Below are positions 17,007-24,816 of a DNA stretch of 64,000 nt, in pieces. Every line of letters begins with the position of its first letter. Position 1 is the stretch's first letter. This DNA is from CAVYXK01 sp963708245. Its GTDB lineage: Bacteria; Pseudomonadota; Alphaproteobacteria; Acetobacterales; Acetobacteraceae. The position numbers were made by a program, and so were the translations under genes. Location: contig OY970201.1 of assembly GCA_963708245.1 (NCBI GenBank), positions 2,852,001 to 2,916,000 of the forward strand. The letters are read 5' to 3'. The notes under the pieces were generated by a model. That model searched no databases. It saw only the letters and a program-made list of their open reading frames with translations, and was not told the DNA's origin.

Positions 17007-18542
17007 TCAGGCCGGGCTCAGGCGAAGCGGTGGCTGCAGTTGCCGGCCATGCAAGAAGTAGCGGAGCGCTTCACTGAGGATGCGATACCAGCGTTGCAGC
17101 GGATCCAACTGCTCCGCACTTTTTCGCAGCCGGTCAAGAAAGCCGGCGATGCGCAGGTAAGCTTGCCTCGCCTTGTCGCGCGCGCCATGCGCGCTGCTGA
17201 TCGTCAGCCTCACCTGGCCGGCGTGTTGGGTGCGCTGCGCGATCGCCGACAGCAGCAAGGGTCGGGTGGTGATCGCCTCCCGATGGTGCTCCGGATCAGC
17301 CAGCCGGACGAACAGGCTCCACCAGTTGTAGATCAGTGCAACGATACCGGCCAGCAGCCGACACCGCGTGAGGTCCTGTGTCGTGAAACCGCCCCAACCC
17401 CATTGGTTCTTCAGCTCGTCAAAAACGTTCTCGCAATCCGCCCGATCGCGATACAACTGCCCCAGCGTCAGGATTTCATCGTCCATTGAGGTGACCAGCG
17501 CAGCGTAGTCCCACGCCTCCTGATCGGGGCCCACCTCGACGAAGCCAAGTCGCCGCTGAGCCGGATCGCCATGATCGACGGCCGGCGGACCAGCCAGTTG
17601 GCGGCGCAGCAGAATGACTCTCCGCTGCCGGCTCCAGCCCTCCAGCCGCAGGCTCGTCTCCTTGCCCTGCCAGCCCTGGCCGGCATCCTTCCAGTCCGAT
17701 GCCTGCATCGCCCGTTGCAGTGCCCGCGTGACGTTTTTCGTCATGCGCAGACGGAACAGATACGCCAGCTCCTCCCGCTCGGCCCGCGCCATCACCGGCT
17801 CGATGCCCCACGACTTGTCTCCGCGCAGCAGCCACGGCCGCTGCCCCGCTCCGAGATGATCCAGCAACTCCCACAAGCCGCCCGTCGCGTGTCTGACGTT
17901 GTGCTGATCGCCGGGCAATACCTCGACCCGTAGCACCAGCCGCAGGTTCGACAGCATGTAGCTGTGATAGCAGTGCGACGGCCGACCCGGCTTGTGCGGA
18001 TTATAGCCCAGCTCGGCGCCTTCCTGGTGCCCATACAAAGGTTTGATGGTGGTATCGATGTCGAGCACCCACGGCTCGCCGAGCAGCGGAGCGGTGCAAT
18101 AGTCCAGGTGGTTTTGCAGCCAGGCCGAGCCTTGCGCTTCGTCGATCTTCTCCAGCCCGCGGCGAACCGAGTCCTCGCTGACCACCTTGCGCATGCCGAG
18201 CAACGGCGGGTTCACCGGATCGCAGCGCAGCGCGGTCACATGGGCATAGCGCCGGTGACCCGCCAGAACAGACAGCAGCACGGTGCCAAGCAGATCGCGT
18301 GTACGCGGTGCATTCGGGCTAGTGAACCGCAGCGGACAGTCGGCAACCCAATTGTCGAACAACCCGGCCTGCTTCAGGTAGTCGATGAAGAATGGCAGTT
18401 GGCCGAACGGCGTCACCGGTGCGGCGGCGTCCCACTCCACGTGCACGCGCCCGGCGAAGGTATCGGCAATCGCCGAATGCGGCGCAACTTCCGGTTGCTC
18501 ACCCGCGGGGTGAACCGCCAGACATCTCTGTTCTGTGCTCAT
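17007..18542 (-). CDS. IS1380 family transposase
   Basis: 511 residues from ATG 18542 (the frame opens at 18578, inside the right end of the element). It is a DDE-type transposase with the IS1380 pattern: VLDIDTTIKPLYGHQEGAE (first Asp region), PGRPSHCYHSYML, LLRGDKSWGIE (second Asp region), and the C-terminal YRDRADCENVFDELKNQWGW-GGFTTQDL block containing the catalytic Glu. The gene is intact, so the element may be active. Confidence 0.93.
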   Translation of the reverse strand: MSTEQRCLAVHPAGEQPEVAPHSAIADTFAGRVHVEWDAAAPVTPFGQLPFFIDYLKQAGLFDNWVADCPLRFTSPNAPRTRDLLGTVLLSVLAGHRRYAHVTALRCDPVNPPLLGMRKVVSEDSVRRGLEKIDEAQGSAWLQNHLDYCTAPLLGEPWVLDIDTTIKPLYGHQEGAELGYNPHKPGRPSHCYHSYMLSNLRLVLRVEVLPGDQHNVRHATGGLWELLDHLGAGQRPWLLRGDKSWGIEPVMARAEREELAYLFRLRMTKNVTRALQRAMQASDWKDAGQGWQGKETSLRLEGWSRQRRVILLRRQLAGPPAVDHGDPAQRRLGFVEVGPDQEAWDYAALVTSMDDEILTLGQLYRDRADCENVFDELKNQWGWGGFTTQDLTRCRLLAGIVALIYNWWSLFVRLADPEHHREAITTRPLLLSAIAQRTQHAGQVRLTISSAHGARDKARQAYLRIAGFLDRLRKSAEQLDPLQRWYRILSEALRYFLHGRQLQPPLRLSPA

Positions 18543-18580
18543 GCCGGCCAAATCTGCCAATTCAGCCGCGGCGCGCAATC

Positions 18581-18600
18581 ACTCAACTGCCGGATTTAGG
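18581..18600. repeat. right terminal inverted repeat of the IS
   Basis: ACTCAACTGCCGGATTTAGG, the reverse complement of the left end with one mismatch. Confidence 0.92.
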
Positions 18601-18605
18601 TTCAC
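18601..18605. repeat. target-site duplication TTCAC, right copy
   Basis: Direct repeat immediately right of the element. Confidence 0.9.
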
Positions 18606-19504
18606 ACCTTCAACGGCGCCGGCCTGCACTTCCGTGCCGAGCTATTCATCGTTACCGCCATCATCGCCTGGACCTATCTCCATCATGCCTATTTCCGTCG
18701 GCTCGGCATCGACTATCGGTATTACAAGACCGTCGACGGCGTGAAGCAGGTCGCGACGCTGGAGAGCGGCGCGGAGCGATACTGGGAGCTGGGCCATTGC
18801 CTGAAGCATGCGAAATGCCCGCTGACGAAGGGGATGAAGGATAACCTCGAGTTCCTTATCGAATTGAGGCACGAGATTGAACATCGATCGACGAGCCGGA
18901 TCGACGACGCCGTGAGCACACAGCTTCAGGCATGCTGCATAAACTTTAACGATGTCATCAAAGCCGAATTTGGCGCCCAGTATGGGTTGGAGCGCCGGCT
19001 TCCTATCGCGCTGCAATTCATGACGTTCAGTTCGGACCAGCGCGCGGTGCTGAAGCGCGCGGCGAATCTGCCGCGGAACATCGAGACGATGATGGACGCA
19101 TTCTCCGAGCGGATGACCCAGGAAGAGAAGCTGGACCCGCATTTTGCATTTCGGGTCAATTTCACGCCCGTCCTCGCGAACCGCCCGGGAGGCGCCGATC
19201 AGGTCATCGAGTTTTCCAAGGCGACGCCACAGCAAGCAGGATCCGTGGCTTTCATCAAGGAAGTCGATCGCATAAAATATCGCCCCGGTCAAATCGTCAA
19301 AATGATGAAGGCCGAGGGCTATCGGCGCTTTACGATGCAGAGCCATACGGATCTATGGCAGCTTCTGAAAGCCAAAGATCCCAAGTTGGGGTTCGGCTCG
19401 CCCTTGTATGGAAATGAAGGCTGGGGCTGGAATGAGAAATGGGTCGCGCAGGTTCGTGAACACTGCCAGGAATACGCGCAACATTATGGAAAACAGCCGC
19501 CGCA

Positions 19505-20365
19505 GTGAGCGAGATCCCGAAACGATTGGCCCCACGACTCGAGACCTTTCGCGAGCTGTGTCTCAAGTCCGGGAATCTCTGCGCGTATCCGGGGTGCGGG
19601 GCGCTGATGATGAACGAAGAAGGCCTCTTCATCGGGCAACTATACCATATCGAAGCCGCTGAGCCGGATGGAGAGCGGTTCAATCCAGAAATGACGAATG
19701 AGCAGCGGCGTTCGGCCGCGAACCTCATGCTGATGTGCTATCCCCATCATCGCGAGACGAACAACGTCGCGAAATACTCCGTTGCTGACTTGAAGAAGAT
19801 GAAGGCCGCCCATGAGCGTCGGTTCTCACGACCAGACCGGGCGACGCGGGAGAGAGTGGCTCGGCTGAATTGGGCAGCCCTAGTGGGCGCAGGCGTCGTC
19901 GCAGGGATGAGCATCGGAGGCATTGTCCAGCAAATCCGTTCTGCATTGGACGTTTTGATGCGGCCGGCGAGAGAACCAGAAGCCGAGCCGAGGCCACTCC
20001 GCAAAGAGCTGCTGAATATCCTGCGCCTCGCTCCGCGCGGGACGGTCCATTGCTACTCACGTGATCCCTTGCATCTGGCGGTCGCCGAGGCCTTCATCGA
20101 GCTCTTTCAGGAGTCGGGATGGTATATTGACCGTTTGCAGAAGCCCTTGCCGTTCAAGGGCGGAAACGACCCGGACTTTGATAACTCGGCGCTGATGCTG
20201 TTCGCTGTGCGCGACCCGCACCAGAAACCGATCGCCAAAATTGCAATAGAGGAATTCTTCGATATGAGCGGCTTCAAGCGTGGCCCGGATCCCGATATCA
20301 CAACCGATGTCGAGGGAGGTAGGATCATTCGGCTCTATATACCGATTGGGGTCAAGCTCCCCTGA
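19505..20365 (+). CDS. HNH-type nuclease-like protein with a predicted membrane segment
   Basis: 286 residues from GTG 19505, overlapping the DUF3644 stop by 4 bp (GTGA), so the two genes were translationally coupled. Residues 20-95 look like a zinc-containing HNH fold: CAYPGC (C26, C31), LYHIEAAE (H48), then SAANLMLMCYPHHRETN (N73, C78, H81, H82). A hydrophobic segment at about 122-142 (WAALVGAGVVAGMSIGGIV) could be a membrane helix. The C-terminal 120 residues form an alpha/beta domain (APRGTVHCYSRDPLHLAVAE, FIELFQESGWYIDRLQKP) that I cannot name; it may sense a ligand or partner. Nuclease activity is inferred from the motif. Confidence 0.78.
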   Translation: MSEIPKRLAPRLETFRELCLKSGNLCAYPGCGALMMNEEGLFIGQLYHIEAAEPDGERFNPEMTNEQRRSAANLMLMCYPHHRETNNVAKYSVADLKKMKAAHERRFSRPDRATRERVARLNWAALVGAGVVAGMSIGGIVQQIRSALDVLMRPAREPEAEPRPLRKELLNILRLAPRGTVHCYSRDPLHLAVAEAFIELFQESGWYIDRLQKPLPFKGGNDPDFDNSALMLFAVRDPHQKPIAKIAIEEFFDMSGFKRGPDPDITTDVEGGRIIRLYIPIGVKLP

Positions 20366-20372
20366 CTGGTGA

Positions 20373-20572
20373 TGTCTCGCGTTTCAGATCGACCAAAAGC
20401 GGCGTAGCTCGGCATGCGCCTGCTCCGCTGCCCGCGCTTCACGGCTTGATCTGCGCGGCTGGCGGCTTCGATACGAGCCTCGAGAAACTGTCGGGGAACG
20501 CTAGGATCGATCACGTCGCGGCCGAGGGCATCGATTAGCTTGCGACTCCCGGTAGTCCCAACTAAATCGCGC
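20373..20572 (-). pseudogene. possible 3' remnant of an unidentified gene
   Basis: The gap between the HNH and TIR-like genes reads on the minus strand as well-behaved protein sequence: LIDALGRDVIDPSVPRQFLE, then ARIEAASRADQAVKRGQRSR and MPSYAAFGRSETRDI. The composition is protein-like with GC-rich third positions. Upstream the frame runs antisense through the TIR-like gene and has no natural start. I do not recognise the family. Confidence 0.3.
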
Positions 20573-20574
20573 CC

Positions 20575-21867
20575 ATGAAAGTCTTTTGGTCCTGGCAATC
20601 CGATACGCCCGGCAAGACCGGGCGGCACTTTGTGCGGGCGGCCCTCGCGGACGCCATCAAACAGCTTAAAGAGCCCGAAGAGCTCGAAGAGCCGGCCGAA
20701 CGTGACCAGCGCGAAGCCCTCCATCTCGATCATGACAGGAAGGACGTCTCCGGCACCCCGGACCTGGCCCGCACCATTCTCGGAAAGATCGACCGCTCCG
20801 CGGTGTTCGTCGCTGACGTCACCACAGTCGGTCAACTGGCGCGGTCCGACGGCGAAGCAAGGAAGTTCATCAACTCCAATGTCGCGATCGAATACGGCTA
20901 TGCGGTCAAGAGCCTCAGCGACGAGAGGATCCTGCTGGTGCAGAACACACACTACGGAGAGAGGGAGGACCTGCCGTTCGACCTTAAGCACAAGGCCGGC
21001 CCGATCCAATACCGGCTGGCGCCAGATGCCACCAAGGCGCAGAGGGAAGCGGAGCAAGCAAAGCTTGTTGGCATTCTCACGGTAGCCCTTCGGGAATGCC
21101 TCGCCACTATCTCGAAGGCGGGTCCGGCAGCACCCAAATTCGAGGAGATCCAATCGACATTTAACCGAGCCGCGTTTTGGGATAAAGATGAGATCATCGC
21201 TCGGCTTGGGGAACCAAACCCACTTGGTGCCCCACACGGCAGTGAAGAGGATGGCGTTTGCGAATACCGCTTCGATCAACCACGCGCGCTTTATGTGCGA
21301 TTGATTCCGACCGTGCCGCAGCCGACCCCGCTGACGTTTGGAAAACTTATGGGAGTCATCGAGCAGCGATGTGTCCGCGTTCTTACGAGAACGATCAATA
21401 GCGGCATATCATGCCGGAATCGATTCGGCGCCGTTTCATACGAGCCAAGCGGCACGAACCGCACGCCTGTAGCCTTCACACAGTTGCATCGTAATGGCGA
21501 GATCTGGGGTGTGACGCGCGAGTTCTGGCAGCCATACGCCGGTGCCGATGTTGTCGCAATGGTCAACGTCGAGAATAGAGTGCGCGATGGGATAACAAAT
21601 TTCATCGACGTGGCCAGCAACGAGCTGGGAATTGCTCCTCCATACGAAATCGAGATTGGCGCTGTTGGGCTGCGGAACATGAGGCTAAGTCTGCCGGAAA
21701 GCCGGAGGTTCTATCAGAATCAGCTCTCAGACCCGGTGCATGACGAGGAGATTCATCGGCGTGTGGTCGTAAATCATGTGGCCCGCGCGGCCATTCAGAA
21801 AATCGTCATGGAATTCATTCGTGATCTCTATGACCTTGTTGCAGTCGATTTTCCAGTCGCTTCATAG
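20575..21867 (+). CDS. TIR-like/nucleotide-binding domain protein with unknown C-terminal domain
   Basis: 430 residues. Residues 1-150 show the TIR-like fold of predicted nucleotide-binding immune proteins: KVFWSWQSDTPGKTGRHFVR at the N-terminus, SGTPDLARTILGKIDRSAVF, VADVTT, and INSNVAIEYGYAVKSL, where Glu106 matches the catalytic Glu of NAD-cleaving TIR domains. Residues 180-430 form a separate domain with ALYVRLIPTVPQPTPLTFGK and AFTQLHRNGEIWGVTREFW, probably a sensor. Many TIR proteins with such tails act in phage defence by depleting NAD; that role is inferred. Third-position GC is lower than in the flanking core genes, suggesting acquisition. ATG 20575 directly precedes the beta-1 strand. 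Confidence 0.8.
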   Translation: MKVFWSWQSDTPGKTGRHFVRAALADAIKQLKEPEELEEPAERDQREALHLDHDRKDVSGTPDLARTILGKIDRSAVFVADVTTVGQLARSDGEARKFINSNVAIEYGYAVKSLSDERILLVQNTHYGEREDLPFDLKHKAGPIQYRLAPDATKAQREAEQAKLVGILTVALRECLATISKAGPAAPKFEEIQSTFNRAAFWDKDEIIARLGEPNPLGAPHGSEEDGVCEYRFDQPRALYVRLIPTVPQPTPLTFGKLMGVIEQRCVRVLTRTINSGISCRNRFGAVSYEPSGTNRTPVAFTQLHRNGEIWGVTREFWQPYAGADVVAMVNVENRVRDGITNFIDVASNELGIAPPYEIEIGAVGLRNMRLSLPESRRFYQNQLSDPVHDEEIHRRVVVNHVARAAIQKIVMEFIRDLYDLVAVDFPVAS

Positions 21868-22127
21868 GCTACCAAAGCAGCTTTTGAGCGAGCGCCGTAT
21901 GGTGAGGGCGATCCATAATTCGATCGGCGGATTTCGCGAAACACGGTGAAGACTGATCGCCTTTACCCGCTGCATAAGAAATGGCGGAATAGGCTCTACT
22001 CGACGAACGGAACTTATTTACGCCGCGCGGTGGCGTTGGTTGAGCGGTGGGCACACCCCACCAGGGCACATCCTCCAAGCCGGCCTGGTAATTAGCTATG
22101 AAACGAGTAATCACCTGACGGTCAGAC
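21868..22127. other. AT-richer intergenic stretch with a short hairpin
   Basis: No gene recognised. A GGTGGG...CCCACC inverted repeat lies at 22046-22062. The lower GC than the core genome continues from the TIR-like gene. Confidence 0.4.
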
Positions 22128-22690
22128 CTAGTACAACAGCACCTGAATGTCGCGACGAAAGCGCAGCAGAATGTCGATGTCGGCGACGTTGCCGCTGACC
22201 AGGACAGCGCCGTGCTCTTTGGCGCACAGGAAAATCAGCGAGTCGTTCAGCAACCTGCGCCTGCTCTCGCGTTGTTGCTCCACTGCACTTGCCCGCGTGG
22301 TTCCTGGGTCGGCTCAAGCCGAATTGCGCGCGCCAGACTCCAGCATGCCGGCCTCGGCCCATGCGGCGGACCTAGGGCGCGCATGTCCAAGGTGCTGATC
22401 CCGTGGAGCAGGCCCAGGAGAAGTGTACGGTAGCGCACGGTCGTAGCGTGGGTTGGATCAATGACGGCAATCTCCGCGACTGCCACCGCGCAATGCAGGA
22501 CCGACCGTGCCTCGACCAAGGTAGGTGGCGGGATCTTGTTCCGCAGCCGGTGCACATGAGACCATGGTGTCCAGCGTCAGCGGCAGATCAGCCGGATCGA
22601 AAGGCAGGACGCTGTCGTGCGGCCGGGGGAACTGCCGAGTGTGGCGGTCCGGGCCAAGCAGCCGCCCGGGTAGCGGTTTAGTCCGCTTTT
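22128..22690 (-). pseudogene. degraded PIN-domain (VapC-like) toxin gene
   Basis: Pieces of a PIN-domain protein appear in order in different minus-strand frames. Near the N-terminus is VLPFDPADLPLTLDT (22560-22660, the first catalytic Asp region). Next comes RLRNKIPPPTLVEARSVLHC-AVAVAEIAV and ATTVRYRTLLLGLLHGI (22400-22555). At the C-terminus is LLNDSLIFLCAKEHGAVLVSGNVADIDILLRF, ending QVLLY before TAG at 22128-22130. At least two frameshifts separate them. The layout matches Acetobacteraceae-type PIN proteins of toxin-antitoxin systems, which cut RNA. No antitoxin is visible next to it. Confidence 0.65.
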
Positions 22691-22761
22691 GTTTTGAACG
22701 GCCGACGGCGGTAGAACGGGTCGGTTCAGCCCGCGTGTTTACACAATCACCAGAGCCGCGC

Positions 22762-23022
22762 TCACGGGTGCGGGCAGCCGACTGCGTCTGGTGTCACACG
22801 GCAGTCAGGCCGGAGCGCGTGCCGCATCGGACGTGGTGCGGACGTGCTGACAACCGTGCCATCCGTCGGTACGCCGTGCGCTCTGCACTGACAGTATCCT
22901 TCTATGGGCATGCTTGTCGGACAGGTGATCCCCCCTGCCTGGCACGTGTTCGCAGACGCCGGGCCACCGGCAAGAGCGGCGGTGGCGAGAAGCGCGCCGC
23001 ATACGAAGCCCATCAATCTCAT
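22762..23022 (-). CDS. small secreted Cys-containing hypothetical protein
   Basis: 86 residues from ATG 23022, which has AAGG nine bases upstream. There is a clear signal peptide (MRLMGFVCGALLATAALAGGPASA) and a mature part with several cysteines (NTCQAGGITCPTSM, GYCQCRAHG, PDCRV, VGCPHP), suggesting disulfides in the periplasm. I do not recognise a family. It follows another small secreted protein gene on the same strand. Confidence 0.6.
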   Translation of the reverse strand: MRLMGFVCGALLATAALAGGPASANTCQAGGITCPTSMPIEGYCQCRAHGVPTDGTVVSTSAPRPMRHALRPDCRVTPDAVGCPHP

Positions 23023-23060
23023 ACTAAGCACCTTCCATATAGAGAACGAACTGAAACGGA

Positions 23061-23363
23061 TCACTGACCAAGTTGGACGGTCACCGGTCCGCGACTATCG
23101 CGCTCGGCCGCATGCTCCTGATGGTGCGCGGCGTGCCAATTCTGCCGCGCTGCCGCCTGATCCTGGGCCGCCGCCGCATAGTTGCCCGTCGCCGCGTTCG
23201 CCCGGGCAGCGCTCATATCCTGCCGTCCAGCCGCGCGATCCTGGTCGGCTTGGTATTGATGGGCCGCCGCGGCACCGTTGTCAGGCGTTGTAACTATGAC
23301 CTGCGCCAACGCCGGAGTGGCCGCAAGCGCCGTCACGAGAGCGACAACATAATTAATTCGCAC
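23061..23363 (-). CDS. small secreted Ala/Gln-rich hypothetical protein
   Basis: 100 residues. The signal peptide MRINYVVALVTALAATPALA precedes a helical, Ala/Gln/His-rich mature region (QADQDRAAGRQDMSAARANA, AAAAQDQAAARQNWHAAHH). It probably is a periplasmic protein of the kind seen in many alphaproteobacteria; no function assigned. It lies 38 bp upstream of the Cys-containing secreted gene, with which it may be co-transcribed. Confidence 0.65.
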   Translation of the reverse strand: MRINYVVALVTALAATPALAQVIVTTPDNGAAAAHQYQADQDRAAGRQDMSAARANAATGNYAAAAQDQAAARQNWHAAHHQEHAAERDSRGPVTVQLGQ

Positions 23364-23584
23364 AGTGAGTTTCCTTCTGGTTTCGAGCTGCGGTCATTTT
23401 GCGTTGCTTTTTGCCTATCGCATGTTCAGATCATGGCAACCAAGCGACATCCCGTCTTCGTGTTCGCGCTGTAACCATCGGGTCACGGCAGACTGGCCGC
23501 GTGCAGGCCAGTCAGCGGCTCGGCTTCGCCGCCAACGCCGTGGTTGACGCGGCTCGACTGCTACGCTAGCCACCGCGGCGGGTC

Positions 23585-23630
23585 ACGCCCCCCCACCGGG
23601 GTGCTTCTCTTCTGGAAGGGAGAGCCGCGA
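23585..23630 (+). promoter_or_regulatory. structured leader of serC-serA (possible serC-motif RNA)
   Basis: Just before serC are two adjacent hairpins: CCCC-ACC-GGGG (23591-23601) and a longer stem, GCTTCTCTTC pairing with GAAGGGAGAGC (23603-23625, one bulged base). The 3' arm of the second contains the serC Shine-Dalgarno sequence (GGAAGGGAGAG), so folding would block translation. A cis-regulatory serC motif is known upstream of serC-serA in alphaproteobacteria. I infer membership from position and shape, not from an alignment. Confidence 0.45.
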
Positions 23631-24812
23631 ATGGTCGCATCGTCGCGTCCGGACAAGCGTCCGGCCAATCTAAATTTCTCCTCGGGTCCCTGCGCCAAGC
23701 GTCCCGGCTTCACGCTGGACGCACTGGGCGGTGCGTTGCTCGGCCGCAGCCACCGCGCGCCGGCGCTGAAGGCACGGCTGGCCGAGGTGGTCGAGCGCTC
23801 GCGCGCCATTCTCGGCAGTCCGCCGGACTGGCGAGTCGGCATCGTGCCGGCCTCCGACACCGGCGCAGTCGAGATGGCGCTGTGGTCGTTGCTCGGCGCG
23901 CGCGGCGTCGATGTGCTGGCATTTGAAAGCTTCTCGGCCGGCTGGGCAACCGACGTGCTCAAGCAGTTGAAGCTCACTGATGCGCGCGTGCTGTCGGCAC
24001 CGTACGGCCGGTTGCCTGATCTCGCTGCGGTCGATTTTGCCCGCGACGTGGTGTTGGCCTGGAATGGCACCACCTCCGGCGTGCGGATCCCCGACGGCGA
24101 TTGGATCCCAGCAACGCGCGAAGGGTTGGTGATCTGCGACGCGACCTCGGCAGCGTTCGCGATGACGCTGCCGTGGGACAAGCTCGATGTCGTCACATGG
24201 TCGTGGCAGAAGGTGCTGGGCGGCGAGGCGGCGCATGGGATGCTGGCGGTGTCCCCGCGCGCTGCCGCTCGGCTGATGAGCTATAAGCCGGCATGGCCGC
24301 TGCCGAAGATTTTCCGGCTGACTTCAGGCGGCAAGCTGAACGAAGGCATCTTCGCCGGCGAAACCATCAACACGCCGTCGATGTTGTGCGTAGAGGATGC
24401 GCTGGACGGGCTGCGCTGGGCCGAGACCGTGGGTGGTCTGCCAGGCCTGATCGCGCGGAGCGAGGCGAACCTCGCCGCCGTCGCGGACTGGGCGGCTCGC
24501 TCGCCCTGGGTCGATTTCCTTGCCGAGGATCCGGCCACGCGCTCCTGCACCTCGATCTGCCTGAAGATCGTTGCGCCGTGGTTCACGGCACTCCCGGCGG
24601 ATGCACAGGCCCGTGCCGCCAAGGCACTGGCGGCGCTGATCGAGAAAGAACGCGTGGCCCACGACATCGGCGCCTATCGTGATGCGCCGCCGGGCCTGCG
24701 CATCTGGGGCGGCGCCACGATCGAGGCAGCTGATATCGCCGCGTTGCTGCCGTGGCTCGATTGGGCGTTCGCACAGGTCGCCGCGGATTACGTACCGGCG
24801 ACGACGGAGTAG
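23631..24812 (+). CDS. serC: phosphoserine aminotransferase
   Basis: 393 residues, the alphaproteobacterial SerC type: RPANLNFSSGPCAKRPGFTLDAL at the start, RSHRAPALKARLAEVVERSRAILG, AWNGTTSGVRIP, and the PLP-lysine region VTWSWQKVLGGEAAHGMLAVSPRA. It converts 3-phosphohydroxypyruvate and glutamate to phosphoserine in serine synthesis. Start ATG 23631 follows a strong GGAAGGGAG. serA begins 4 bp after the stop, so the two form one operon. Confidence 0.96.
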   Translation: MVASSRPDKRPANLNFSSGPCAKRPGFTLDALGGALLGRSHRAPALKARLAEVVERSRAILGSPPDWRVGIVPASDTGAVEMALWSLLGARGVDVLAFESFSAGWATDVLKQLKLTDARVLSAPYGRLPDLAAVDFARDVVLAWNGTTSGVRIPDGDWIPATREGLVICDATSAAFAMTLPWDKLDVVTWSWQKVLGGEAAHGMLAVSPRAAARLMSYKPAWPLPKIFRLTSGGKLNEGIFAGETINTPSMLCVEDALDGLRWAETVGGLPGLIARSEANLAAVADWAARSPWVDFLAEDPATRSCTSICLKIVAPWFTALPADAQARAAKALAALIEKERVAHDIGAYRDAPPGLRIWGGATIEAADIAALLPWLDWAFAQVAADYVPATTE

Positions 24813-24816
24813 GCCG

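Larger units (their letters stand above)
16939..18600 (-). mobile_element. IS1380-family insertion sequence, 1662 bp, complete
   Basis: Bounded by near-perfect 20-bp terminal inverted repeats beginning CCTAAATCCGGCAGTTG (19 of 20 match), flanked by a perfect 5-bp TTCAC duplication. It carries one transposase gene on the minus strand. Length, transposase type and duplication all fit IS1380. Intact ends, frame and duplication suggest recent insertion. Confidence 0.93.
16579..19508 (+). pseudogene. DUF3644-type protein gene, split by an IS1380 element
   Basis: Two in-frame halves flank the insertion element. Codons 1-120 (16579-16938) include EQWEVSIVKAMLAKQDRTDQ, DILAYFTRPTRSVNHRLIGQI and GDELLIKAREAMIAAVH. 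Codons 121-420 (18606-19508) include the DUF3644 core: TFNGAGLHFRAELFIVTAII, YYKTVDGV, WELGHCLKHAKCPL, FLIELRHEIEHRSTSRID, then LQACCINFN. Removing the IS and one TTCAC copy restores one 420-residue frame. In the present sequence the N-terminal half stops at 16977. DUF3644 function is unknown; proteins of this kind often sit near restriction or mobile genes. GTG 16579 or 16594 could be the start. The C-terminal half may still be expressed from ATG 18741. Confidence 0.82.

Noticed and set aside
20575..21279. Minus-strand frame over the TIR-like gene
   Set aside because: Antisense to a well-supported protein; only the part beyond 20572 was kept, as a possible relic.
16434..23400. Duplicated tRNA-Pro 3' end (attR) marking an integrative element
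   Set aside because: I looked for the last 20 or so bases of the tRNA downstream and saw no convincing copy, nor an integrase gene; integration at the tRNA is only suspected.
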